Below the pieces are notes generated by a model. That model had not been told where the DNA came from. It saw only the letters and a list, made by a program, of their open reading frames with translations, and searched no databases. A DNA stretch of 64,000 nucleotides, taken from positions 10,657 to 74,656 of the forward strand of contig DKUB01000098.1 in NCBI GenBank assembly GCA_002490465.1. Direction: 5' to 3'. The translations under genes were made by a program, and so were the position numbers. The stretch is from Lachnoclostridium sp. UBA7215. GTDB taxonomy: Bacteria > Bacillota > Clostridia > Lachnospirales > Lachnospiraceae. Numbering within the stretch: the stretch's first letter is position 1; the number at the start of each line of letters is the position of its first letter. Positions 26,450 through 34,869 of this stretch are shown here, one piece after another.

Positions 26450-28768
26450 TCAGCCGTTTGTGCTGCGCTCAATATCAAGCACGCTCTCCACTGTTCTGAG
26501 TTTTGCAATCAGGCGGTCCAGCTGCTTCACTCCCTGCGTCTCAAAACCAATAGAAAAGGTAGCGCGCTCCTGTTTCGTCGTGCGCACATTCATTGATTTA
26601 ATGTCAATCCCATTTTCCGTAAATGTCCGGGATATGTCTACAAGCACGCCACTCCGATTATAACAGTACACAACAATCTCAACGGGATAAACCTCGTTAC
26701 TGTCCCTTGCTTCCGGTCCCCACTCTGCTTCCACAAGACGATTCTTTTCCTCAACCGGCAAATGAATCATATTAACGCAGTCAGTCCGGTGTATAGATAC
26801 TCCGCGCCCACGGGTAACAAACCCAACAATTTCATCCCCGGGCACCGGACTGCAGCATTTTGAAAAACGTACTGCCAGATCATCCATCCCCTCAACAATA
26901 ATACCGCTTTTTGTTTTGGGTTTCTCTCCGGTTCCTCTTCCGATTGCCTGTTTTGCCTCTTTGGCACTCTCAATGAGTTCATGCACTTTGGCATCCGATA
27001 CCATCCGTTTATTCTTTTTGTCATATTCATCCTGCAGCTTATTGACAACCTGGCCTTCTTTCAGGCCTCCGTGGCCTATTGCCGCACAGACAGATTCCCA
27101 ATCACGGAATCCATATTTACGTATACAGGGCTGCGTATACTCATTGCGCAGCAAAGGAGCTAATTCAATCCCCTTCGCCTTACAATATGTGTGTAATAGC
27201 TCCTTGCCGCGAATAATATTATCTTCTTTAAATTCGCTTCTAAACCACTGATTAATTTTATTTTTAGCCTGGGTACTCTTCACCGTATTCAGCCAGTCAC
27301 GGCTCGGCCCCCTGCTGTTCTGGCTTGTAATAATGTCAATCCGGTCTCCGTTTTGGATTTCATAATCCATTTTTACAATATTTCCATTGACCCTGGCCCC
27401 CACCATTTTATTTCCCACAGCACTGTGTACCGCATAGGCAAAATCAATTGGTGTAGAACCGGCGGGCAGAGTTTTCACATCCCCCTCCGGTGTAAAACAA
27501 TAAATACGGTCGGAAAACAAATCTAAATCGCTCTTTATAGCACTTAAAAACTCTTTATTGTCATCCATGTCATGCTGCCACTCGAGGATCCGCCGCAGCC
27601 ATGCCATTTTTTCCTCTTCACTCTGTTTCCCTTCCTCTTTGCTGCCCTCTTTATATTTCCAGTGGGCAGCAATGCCATATTCAGCAGTCCTGTGCATTTC
27701 ATAAGTGCGAATCTGAATTTCAAACGGCTGCCCGTTTGGTCCAATTAATGTTGTGTGCAGAGATTGGTAATGATTTGGCTTTGGCATGGCAATGTAATCT
27801 TTAAAGCGCCCCGGAATCGGTTTGTACATTTCATGGATAATACCCAGCGCCGTATAACATTCCTGGTCATTATCTACAATAATACGAATGGCAAAAAGGT
27901 CATAGATCTGATCTAACGATTTGTTCTGTTTTACCATTTTGCGGTAAATACTAAACAAATGCTTCACACGGCCGTCAATGGTAGCTTTTATGCCGTTTTC
28001 ACGGAGACGGCAGTCTACTTCATCCATAATATCTTTAACAAAATTTTCTTTATCTTCTTTTATTGCACCAAAACGGTCACTGAGCTCCTTGTAAGCCTCT
28101 GGTTCAAGATAGCGCAGCGATAAGTCATCAAGCTCTACTTTCACTTTGGATATCCCCAGACGGTCTGCAATCGGCGCATAGATATCCATAGTTTCCCTGG
28201 ACTTTTCTTTTTGTTTCTCCGGTTTCATAAACTGCATCGTACGCATGTTGTGCAACCGGTCCGCAAGTTTAATAATAATAACACGGATATCCTTTGCCAT
28301 GGCAAAAAACATCTTGCGCAGATTTTCAGCCTGAATCTCCACTTTATCAACCGAATAATTTAACTGCGTCAATTTCGTAACGCCATCCACAAGTGCTGCT
28401 ATCTCAGAACTGAAAAGCTGCGTCAAATCCTCTGCTGTATATGAGGTATCTTCTACCACATCATGAAGCAGTCCCCCCACAATGGTCTCCTTATCCATTT
28501 CCAACTGTGCCAGAATAATAGCTACACAGACCGGATGAATCAAATATGGTTCTCCTGATTTGCGTTTCTGGTCTTTATGAGCATCTTTAGCAAGCTCATA
28601 GGCCTTTGTGATAATATCCAGGTCACTGGAAGGATGATAATTTGTCACAATATTTTTTAATATTTCAAATAAAATATCCGGGTCTGTAAAATCCGGCGGA
28701 ATCATTTCCGTAGACAGCTCGCCGGTATCAAAAGTCTTTGTAAGACCGGAAACAATCTCATCTGCCAT
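26450..28768 (-). CDS. relA: Bifunctional (p)ppGpp synthetase/hydrolase RelA/SpoT
   Basis: The 772-residue Rel protein makes and degrades (p)ppGpp. It has the HD hydrolase domain (about 50-200: GGLLHDVVEDTSYT, IKLADRLHNMRTM), the synthetase domain (about 245-370: DLFAIRIIVDN, NHYQSLHTTLIGPNGQPFEI), a TGS domain (CFTPEGDVKTLPAGSTPIDF) and a C-terminal ACT domain after a conserved CCSPVPGDEI Cys segment. Both catalytic domains look complete, so it is the long bifunctional Rel of Firmicutes. GGAGG precedes the ATG. Confidence 0.94.
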   Translation of the reverse strand: MADEIVSGLTKTFDTGELSTEMIPPDFTDPDILFEILKNIVTNYHPSSDLDIITKAYELAKDAHKDQKRKSGEPYLIHPVCVAIILAQLEMDKETIVGGLLHDVVEDTSYTAEDLTQLFSSEIAALVDGVTKLTQLNYSVDKVEIQAENLRKMFFAMAKDIRVIIIKLADRLHNMRTMQFMKPEKQKEKSRETMDIYAPIADRLGISKVKVELDDLSLRYLEPEAYKELSDRFGAIKEDKENFVKDIMDEVDCRLRENGIKATIDGRVKHLFSIYRKMVKQNKSLDQIYDLFAIRIIVDNDQECYTALGIIHEMYKPIPGRFKDYIAMPKPNHYQSLHTTLIGPNGQPFEIQIRTYEMHRTAEYGIAAHWKYKEGSKEEGKQSEEEKMAWLRRILEWQHDMDDNKEFLSAIKSDLDLFSDRIYCFTPEGDVKTLPAGSTPIDFAYAVHSAVGNKMVGARVNGNIVKMDYEIQNGDRIDIITSQNSRGPSRDWLNTVKSTQAKNKINQWFRSEFKEDNIIRGKELLHTYCKAKGIELAPLLRNEYTQPCIRKYGFRDWESVCAAIGHGGLKEGQVVNKLQDEYDKKNKRMVSDAKVHELIESAKEAKQAIGRGTGEKPKTKSGIIVEGMDDLAVRFSKCCSPVPGDEIVGFVTRGRGVSIHRTDCVNMIHLPVEEKNRLVEAEWGPEARDSNEVYPVEIVVYCYNRSGVLVDISRTFTENGIDIKSMNVRTTKQERATFSIGFETQGVKQLDRLIAKLRTVESVLDIERSTNG

Positions 28769-28827
28769 AATTATCCTCCTTCACCTTTGTTACTTCATAT
28801 TATAAAAGGGTTATGCCAAAAATGCAA

Positions 28828-29736
28828 CTACTGTTGTTTGCGGCCTTCTGTAGACAGCTTAACACTTTCTCCGTCTGATACAGCCTGTACTGTTCCCATC
28901 GTATCTGTCCGGTACACCTGTACATCCTCGTCTTCCAGGCGTGCCAACACCTCCGCGTGAGGATGTCCGTAGGAATTGTCTCTGCCACAACTGATAACGC
29001 CATATACCGGATCTGTTTTTTTCAAAAAGGCACTGCTTGTCGCCGTGTAACTACCGTGATGCCCCAGTTTCAGCACATCACAGGACAAATCGACTCCCTC
29101 CTGCAATAATTCATCCTCTACTTCCTCTTCAGCGTCGCCCATAAAGAGAAAATATGTTTTTCCATATGCCAGCTGAAGCACAAGGGAATTGTTATTTGAA
29201 TCCGAATACTGCCGGCGCGGAGAGAGAAAACGGAAAATAACATTATCCTCATAAGTATACTCTTTCCCTATTTCCGGCACTTCCGAAATCTGACCCGCAT
29301 GTTTTAATGCATTCCGGATATCCCTGCATGCCTTTGTATCCTTTTCCATCTGTGGCATATAAACAGTGTCCACCTCCACACTCTCTAACACTTCGTCAAA
29401 TCCGCCAACATGATCATTATCCGGATGGGTTCCCACCAATACATCCAGCTTACCGATTCCAAGCTCCTGCAGATAATCCGTCGTCACTCCGCTTTTCCCG
29501 GCATCAATCAACATATGAAAATCCCCTTTCGTGATTAATGTCGCATCCCCCTGCCCAACATCCAGATAATAAACCGAAAGTGTTTTTCCATCTGCCGGCG
29601 CACCGGTAAGTGTTGTCTGCGCCTGTCCCATCCCAAAAAAATTCATCGCCGGACGGTACAATATTGCTGCAATAATAAGGAATATCGGCAGCAAAAGCTT
29701 TCTGATAACTTCCCTCTTGTACTGTTTGGACGGCAT
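28828..29736 (-). CDS. ComEC/Rec2-like metallo-beta-lactamase protein, membrane anchored
   Basis: The 302-residue product has one N-terminal membrane helix (about 10-32) and an MBL domain with the ComEC signature YYLDVGQGDATLI, THPDNDHVGG, LGHHGSYTATS and a final CGRDNSYGHPH. It is the stand-alone catalytic domain without the ComEC channel, probably facing outside; such proteins are nuclease- or phosphodiesterase-like, but the substrate is unproven. The ATG at 29736 has AGGAGGGG upstream; the frame start at 29769 is not supported. The giant-hairpin element begins about 90 bases upstream of it. Confidence 0.82.
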   Translation of the reverse strand: MPSKQYKREVIRKLLLPIFLIIAAILYRPAMNFFGMGQAQTTLTGAPADGKTLSVYYLDVGQGDATLITKGDFHMLIDAGKSGVTTDYLQELGIGKLDVLVGTHPDNDHVGGFDEVLESVEVDTVYMPQMEKDTKACRDIRNALKHAGQISEVPEIGKEYTYEDNVIFRFLSPRRQYSDSNNNSLVLQLAYGKTYFLFMGDAEEEVEDELLQEGVDLSCDVLKLGHHGSYTATSSAFLKKTDPVYGVISCGRDNSYGHPHAEVLARLEDEDVQVYRTDTMGTVQAVSDGESVKLSTEGRKQQ

Positions 29737-29824
29737 AAAGCCCCTCCTTTTCTCATTCTGTTTTCGCAATAATTTACTGTATCACATCCCCAGCATAAAA
29801 GCAAGCGTTCCGCCTGTGAAAATA

Positions 29825-30306
29825 GGACAATCGCTTAGTCATTTACGTTAATATGGCGGTATTATACGGTTGTTGCCCGGTATAACACTCCCTGCGAAAA
29901 GTAAATGGTTTTCTCTGTCAGCCAAAATGCCATCCTATCGCAGAACTCACTGTCTGCCGCCCCATTCCCCTGCTTTTGCAGCATCAGCCGCCCGCCGGTC
30001 CTTTATGCACCACCTTATGTTATTCATTACTGCGGATTGCACCAGAGGTGCAAATCTATGGGGGAGTGCCGCATCTGTCCGCAGTATGCATATAAATCAA
30101 GCTGGTGGTGCATTAGTACCGCTGCGTGGCGGCTCTAGTGCAAACGTGCTGTAAAAGCAGGGGAATGGGGTGGCAGACAGCTCAAACAATGCTCGGATGG
30201 CTTTTTTTAGCTGACAGAGAAAGCCATACTTTTCGGGGAGTGATACAAGGGCAAGCAACCGTATAATACCGCCATCTGTTTTCCACAAATGATTAAGCGA
30301 TTGCCC
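29825..30306. repeat. Giant-hairpin (foldback) repeat element, copy 1
   Basis: About 480 bases with inverted ends (left GGACAATCGCTTAGTCATTT, right complement GGGCAATCGCTTAATCATTT) and a body that folds back on itself over nearly its whole length; for example TATGGCGGTATTATACGGTTG near 29853 pairs with the sequence near 30256-30276. The tip (30029-30085) is a closed stem ACTGCGGA/TCCGCAGT holding a TTGCACC/GGTGCAA hairpin. Outside the left end is CCGCCTGTGAAAA and outside the right end CCGCCTGCGAAAA, a near direct repeat. It fills the gap between two divergent genes. No transposase is present, and frames inside it are accidental. A second copy is at 34227-34766. Confidence 0.85.
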
Positions 30307-30388
30307 GCCTGCGAAAAAAAGCTATGTTATTTTCTCAAAATATGGTAAAATAGAAGAAAATCATTTGAATAAAGGGAGGTATCGCATT

Positions 30389-31033
30389 ATGTTACTAGAC
30401 AGAGAGTACAAAGTTCCATCGAAATATAACAGCAATATAAATCTGAAAGTTGTTCCCGGCCATTTTGCCACCAGCCATTCACATATCAATTTTTACATGG
30501 ATATGACAACTTTAAAGGTTCGTCATTCAGAGGCTGCTGAGGTTGCCAGGCAAATGGCTCAGGAATATCAGTACAGCAAACCGATTGATACTATCATTTG
30601 CATGGACGGCTGTGAAATCATCGGTTCCTGCCTGGCAGAGGAACTCACTAAAAACGGCATTATGTCCCTCAACCGCCACAACAGCATGTATGTTATTACA
30701 CCGGAGTTTGACAGCAACGGCCAAATGATTTTCCGTGATAACTTACAGCCTATGGTACGAAATAAAAATATTCTTCTGCTGCTGGCTTCTGCCACCACCG
30801 GCCGTACCATTGCAAGAAGTCTTTCCTGCATCCAGTATTACGGCGGCATTATTCAGGGAATTTCTGCAATCTTCAGTGCTGCAACGGAAATCTACGGAGA
30901 ACCGGTACATCATATTTTCTCTACAGAAGATTTGCCGGATTATGAAACCTACAACCAGGAAGAATGTCCTTTTTGCAAAAACAAACAGAAAATTGACGCC
31001 ATTGTCAATGGATTCGGGTATTCAGAGCTTTAA
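30389..31033 (+). CDS. Orotate phosphoribosyltransferase-like protein
   Basis: The 214-residue product has a type I phosphoribosyltransferase layout: a central ICMDGCEIIGSCLAEEL segment, strand plus NILLLLASATTGRTIARSL where a PRPP-binding loop is expected, and a C-terminal Cys pair CPFCKNKQ that could bind metal. The classic acidic PRPP motif is weak, so the true substrate is uncertain and it is not the pyrE of the cell with confidence. The ATG at 30389 has GGGAGG upstream. tyrA follows 21 bases later. Confidence 0.65.
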   Translation: MLLDREYKVPSKYNSNINLKVVPGHFATSHSHINFYMDMTTLKVRHSEAAEVARQMAQEYQYSKPIDTIICMDGCEIIGSCLAEELTKNGIMSLNRHNSMYVITPEFDSNGQMIFRDNLQPMVRNKNILLLLASATTGRTIARSLSCIQYYGGIIQGISAIFSAATEIYGEPVHHIFSTEDLPDYETYNQEECPFCKNKQKIDAIVNGFGYSEL

Positions 31034-31054
31034 TGCAGAAATGAGGAATAAACC

Positions 31055-32158
31055 ATGGAACAACTGGAATTGGGATTTATCGGTTTTGGCCTGATTGGGG
31101 GTTCGATTGCCCGTTCAGTAAAAAAGAAAAAACCTGACATCACTGTCAGGGTCTATACAAGGCGGCAAAATCCCGAATTGGATCAGGGAATTGCTGAGGG
31201 AATTATTGACGAGCTGCTCTATGAAATTGATGGGCAGCTCTCAACCTGTGACATCATTTTCCTATGTGCTCCCGTACTTAAAAATGCAGAATTTCTTCCA
31301 CTTTTAAAAAACATTGTGAAACCGGACTGCATTATTACCGATGTGGGGAGTGTCAAGGGAAACATATGCGAAGCGGCTGCACAAAACGGTCTTTCGCACC
31401 AGTTTATCGGTGGACATCCCATGGCCGGGTCGGAAAAAACCGGATATGCCAACTCTACAGACATTCTGCTGGAAAATGCCTATTACCTGCTCACCCCGAC
31501 AGCCGATAACCGTCCGGAGGATGTGACCCGTCTGCAGGACTTAGTTACCCTGACCGGGGCAAACTGCGTCATCCTTTCGCCTGATGAACACGACAAAATA
31601 ACTGCCGCCATCAGTCATGTTCCCCATATTATTGCCGTTTCCCTCGTAAACCTGGTACGGCAAAGCGATAATGAAGAAGAAAATATGAAAGCGTTTGCTG
31701 CCGGCGGATTCAAAGATATTACGAGGATTGCTTCCTCTTCCCCCGCCATGTGGCAGGATATCTGCCTTGCTAACAGGGAGAGTATCCTCCCAATTCTGCA
31801 ATTATATAAAGAACAGATTGCAGAATTTGAAAAAATGATTACATGCGGTGATAAACCTGGCATCTACCAGGCTTTCAGAGAAGCCGGAGAATATCGAAAT
31901 TCCATCCCTGCCGGAAAAAGCAGCGTCATTGCACGCTCTTATGAACTTTATATTAATATTGACGACCGCGCAGGTGCCATCGCCACTGTCGCCACTACTC
32001 TCTCCGTACACGGAATCAGTATAAAAAATATCGGAATCATCCATAATCGGGAGTTCTTTGACGGTGTTTTAAGACTGGAATTATACAACGAGGAAGACGC
32101 TGACAAATCCAGACAGCTCCTGATGCAAAACCATTATGACATTGTAGAGAGAAAATAG
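31055..32158 (+). CDS. tyrA: Prephenate dehydrogenase with ACT domain
   Basis: TyrA oxidises prephenate to 4-hydroxyphenylpyruvate for tyrosine. The 367-residue product has a Rossmann start (GFIGFGLIGGSIARSVKK), the catalytic region with GGHPMAGSEKTGY and SPDEHDKITAAISHVPHI, and a C-terminal ACT domain (about 295-365: LYINIDDRAGAIATVATTL) that probably senses tyrosine. GAGGA precedes the ATG. A terminator follows and overlaps the end of the convergent kinase gene. Confidence 0.93.
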   Translation: MEQLELGFIGFGLIGGSIARSVKKKKPDITVRVYTRRQNPELDQGIAEGIIDELLYEIDGQLSTCDIIFLCAPVLKNAEFLPLLKNIVKPDCIITDVGSVKGNICEAAAQNGLSHQFIGGHPMAGSEKTGYANSTDILLENAYYLLTPTADNRPEDVTRLQDLVTLTGANCVILSPDEHDKITAAISHVPHIIAVSLVNLVRQSDNEEENMKAFAAGGFKDITRIASSSPAMWQDICLANRESILPILQLYKEQIAEFEKMITCGDKPGIYQAFREAGEYRNSIPAGKSSVIARSYELYINIDDRAGAIATVATTLSVHGISIKNIGIIHNREFFDGVLRLELYNEEDADKSRQLLMQNHYDIVERK

Positions 32159-32163
32159 CCGGG

Positions 32164-32202
32164 CCGGGCGCCTATGCAACGCTTAAGCGCCCGGTTTTGT
32201 TT
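32164..32202 (+). terminator. Terminator of tyrA
   Basis: Arms CCGGGCGC (32164-32171) and GCGCCCGG (32187-32194) are followed by TTTTGTTT. The stop codon of the convergent diacylglycerol kinase-like gene (32183-32185) lies in the loop. Confidence 0.9.
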
Positions 32203-33094
32203 CCTTCATCCCATGATAGTATTTAATGGCCTGCTTATGGTTGACAATAACCGTCCTTGTGTACTGTCCCCCGTTTTCGCCATCTAACGTATAGGCAATC
32301 TCCTGGTCAGAGTCAATTTGTATCCGCTGTCCCTGTACAATATGTACTTGCGGATTTTCTTCTCCTGTAAGCAGAAAATTCATTACAAGATTCAATTCTA
32401 TCGGATTTTTGGGTGTGCGCACAAAAATCCCATCAAAGCATCCGTCATCAAGCTGAATTTTATGCTTGCGGTACAACTTTAACCCGCCAATAGACTTTGC
32501 ATTCGTTATCATTCCAAGGATGCACTCTTCCTCCCAAATTTCCCCGTCCACATCAATCTGGACAGGAATACTTTTAATTGTATTCAATTTTACTACGCCG
32601 TCCAAAATATATGCCGTTTTCCCAAACAGGTTTTTCGTTGCCTGAGGCGTTTCATAGGAGACGGAGGTAAACGCACCAAAGGCAGCTACATAAGTGAAAT
32701 AATTCCCGTTCATTTCTCCTATATCAAAAGCCTTACATTTATCTCCCGCTGCTATCTCCGCTGCCTTTAATATTCTCTTTGGCAATTTAATTCCCGCTGC
32801 AAAATCATTCACGGTGCCTGCCGGAATGTAACCGCAGGAAGGCCTCTGCCCGGGCGGCAGCTCCATAAGCCCATGGGTTACCTCATGCAGCGTACCGTCC
32901 CCGCCGGCGCAGATTACCCTGTCATGAGCCATCCCACAGCGTTTGACAATCTCTGTCGCATCAGACTGCCCCCTCGTCGCATAAACCGTCACCTCAAACC
33001 CGGCCGTCATAAATAATTCCATAATATCGGACAGTTTGTTTTTTACTGTGCCTTTACCGGCATGCGGATTGTAGATAAACAATACTCTTTCCAT
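32183..33094 (-). CDS. Diacylglycerol kinase-family lipid kinase (DgkB/YegS-like)
   Basis: The 303-residue product has the DAGK catalytic start LFIYNPHAGKGTVKN and the ATP-binding glycine motif CAGGDGTLHEV, then PAGTVNDFA, and a C-terminal beta domain. Such soluble kinases phosphorylate diacylglycerol (DgkB) or other lipids, recycling lipids from lipoteichoic acid synthesis in Firmicutes. It lies 17 bases after queA on the same strand. Confidence 0.88.
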   Translation of the reverse strand: MERVLFIYNPHAGKGTVKNKLSDIMELFMTAGFEVTVYATRGQSDATEIVKRCGMAHDRVICAGGDGTLHEVTHGLMELPPGQRPSCGYIPAGTVNDFAAGIKLPKRILKAAEIAAGDKCKAFDIGEMNGNYFTYVAAFGAFTSVSYETPQATKNLFGKTAYILDGVVKLNTIKSIPVQIDVDGEIWEEECILGMITNAKSIGGLKLYRKHKIQLDDGCFDGIFVRTPKNPIELNLVMNFLLTGEENPQVHIVQGQRIQIDSDQEIAYTLDGENGGQYTRTVIVNHKQAIKYYHGMKETKPGA

Positions 33095-33111
33095 CTATCT
33101 CACCTAACCTT

Positions 33112-34143
33112 TCAATCCGGAAGAATCAGCATCGCGTCCCCAAAGGAAAAGAAACGGTATCTTTCTCTGACCGCCTCCTGATACGCCTGCATAACTGCTT
33201 CCCTGCCTGCCAGCGCACATATCAGCATCAACAGCGTAGACTCCGGTAAATGAAAATTTGTAACAAGTATATCTAACATTTTAAACTGGTACCCCGGATA
33301 AATAAATATATCTGTCTGCCCCTCTCCGGCATGCAAAATGCCCTGGCTGTCAGCAGCCGACTCCACAGTGCGGCAGCTTGTTGTCCCCACACAGACAAGA
33401 CGGCCGCCTTTCTTTTTTGCCTCATTAATTTTAAAAGCCTCCTCTGGCTCTATCCGATAATATTCCTCATGCATATGATGGCTTTCTACATTTTCGACTT
33501 TGACAGGACGAAAAGTACCAAGTCCAACATGGAGCGTGACATTGGCTATCTCTACCCCCTTTTCTGACAACTGTCCAAATAAATCCTCCGTAAAATGCAG
33601 TCCGGCCGTCGGCGCTGCCGCAGATCCCTCATATTTCGCATATACGGTCTGATAGCGGTTTTTGTCCTCCAGGTGGTGGGTAATATAAGGCGGGAGCGGC
33701 ATCTGTCCAAGCTCGTCCAGAATCTCCTCAAAAATCCCCTCATATGTAAACTGAATCAGGCGATTACCATCATCGAGGACTTCAATAATTTCCCCGCAAA
33801 GCAATCCCTCCCCAAACACAAGGCAGGTCCCCTTCTTCGCCTTCTTTCCCGGTTTTACAAGTGTTTCCCATACATCATTGCCGTGTTTTTTCAGAAGAAG
33901 AAGTTCTACAGCGCCGCCAGTTCCCTCGCGGACACCAAATAATCTTGCCGGAATCACTTTTGTGTTGTTCCGCACCAGACAATCCCCTGCCCTCAGATAA
34001 TCAACAATATCCGAAAACACACGGTGTTCAATCCTCCCAGATTTGCTGTGAAGAACCAGCAGACGGGATGAACTGCGGTCCTCAAGCGGATCCTGAGCAA
34101 TGAGCTCTTTGGGCAGATCGTAATAAAAGTCGCTTGTTTTCAC
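33112..34143 (-). CDS. queA: S-adenosylmethionine:tRNA ribosyltransferase-isomerase QueA
   Basis: QueA builds epoxyqueuosine on tRNA from SAM. The 343-residue product has the N-terminal DFYYDLPKELIAQDPLEDRSSSRL, PTAGLHFTEDL, HVGLGTFRPVKVE and DILVTNFHLPESTLLML, all family signatures. The start is taken as GTG at 34143 (AAGGGG upstream), because the frame start at 34206 adds a non-conserved, Arg/Lys-rich extension. It is cotranscribed with the downstream lipid kinase gene; the second giant-hairpin element lies about 80 bases upstream. Confidence 0.94.
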   Translation of the reverse strand: MKTSDFYYDLPKELIAQDPLEDRSSSRLLVLHSKSGRIEHRVFSDIVDYLRAGDCLVRNNTKVIPARLFGVREGTGGAVELLLLKKHGNDVWETLVKPGKKAKKGTCLVFGEGLLCGEIIEVLDDGNRLIQFTYEGIFEEILDELGQMPLPPYITHHLEDKNRYQTVYAKYEGSAAAPTAGLHFTEDLFGQLSEKGVEIANVTLHVGLGTFRPVKVENVESHHMHEEYYRIEPEEAFKINEAKKKGGRLVCVGTTSCRTVESAADSQGILHAGEGQTDIFIYPGYQFKMLDILVTNFHLPESTLLMLICALAGREAVMQAYQEAVRERYRFFSFGDAMLILPD

Positions 34144-34226
34144 GTCTTCTTCCCCTTTCTTCCTCTCGATAGGCTCTATTATAGCGTTTCTTTTCCACAA
34201 CGTCAATTGAGCGGCTGTTTTTTCTA

Positions 34227-34766
34227 AGGCAATCGCTTAATAATTTAAGTCAACACAGCGATATCATACGGTTCTTGTCCGGTATAGCACTCCCAACGAA
34301 AAATAAAATGTTTTCTCCTGCTTCCAAACATCACGCCGTCCATCCACAAAACTCGCTGTCTGCTGTCCTGTTCCCCCAGCTTTTACAACATTGGCCGCCC
34401 GCCGGTCCTTATGCACCACCTTTACCTGCTTATTACTGCGGATAGCACCGAAGGTGCTAATCTATGGGTGGCGGCTGCCTAAAAATAAATTTATTCATTT
34501 TGCGCAGCCTCCACCCATAGACAGATGCGATGCATCTGTCCGCAGTATCAATATGCTTCATTCTGGTGGTGCATTTGTACCGCTGCGTGGCGGCTTTAGT
34601 GCAAACGTGCTGTAAAAGCAGGGAAACAGGACAGCAGACACCTCAGACAATGTTCGGACGTCGCATTGGGAGCAGGAGAAAACAATATTTTTCGGGGAGT
34701 GATACAAGGACAAGGAACCGTATGATATGCGCCGCCCACATACCGAAAATTATTAAGCGATTGCCT
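34227..34766. repeat. Giant-hairpin (foldback) repeat element, copy 2
   Basis: About 540 bases, same orientation and order as copy 1. The ends are exact inverted repeats over 20 bases (AGGCAATCGCTTAATAATTT). The tip is a four-way arrangement: closing stem ACTGCGGA (34435-34442) with TCCGCAGT (34539-34546), enclosing TAGCACC/GGTGCTA (34443-34459), CTATGGGTGG/CCACCCATAG (34462-34520) and CAGATGC/GCATCTG (34522-34538). Copy 1 lacks the middle hairpin. A 61-base part of the right arm (34563-34623) differs from copy 1 (30102-30162) at two positions only. It lies between the divergent queA and ppx-like genes. No gene is inside it. Confidence 0.87.
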
Positions 34767-34869
34767 ATATTTTTTCCTCTAAATCTTAACAATCCCACTG
34801 GTTTTTTTTCTCAATTCAGTGTAAAATATACAGTAAGAGTATGTAATGTAATATAAAGGAGGACGTACT

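Noticed and set aside
29870..30154. 94-codon open frame inside repeat copy 1, with a C-terminus like the frame in copy 2
   Set aside because: The similarity (GGxxVPLRGG, SANVL) follows from the DNA repeat; no ribosome site, and the frame does not persist between copies.
34391..34615. 74-codon frame inside repeat copy 2
   Set aside because: Same reason: its shared tail reflects the conserved right arm of the element.
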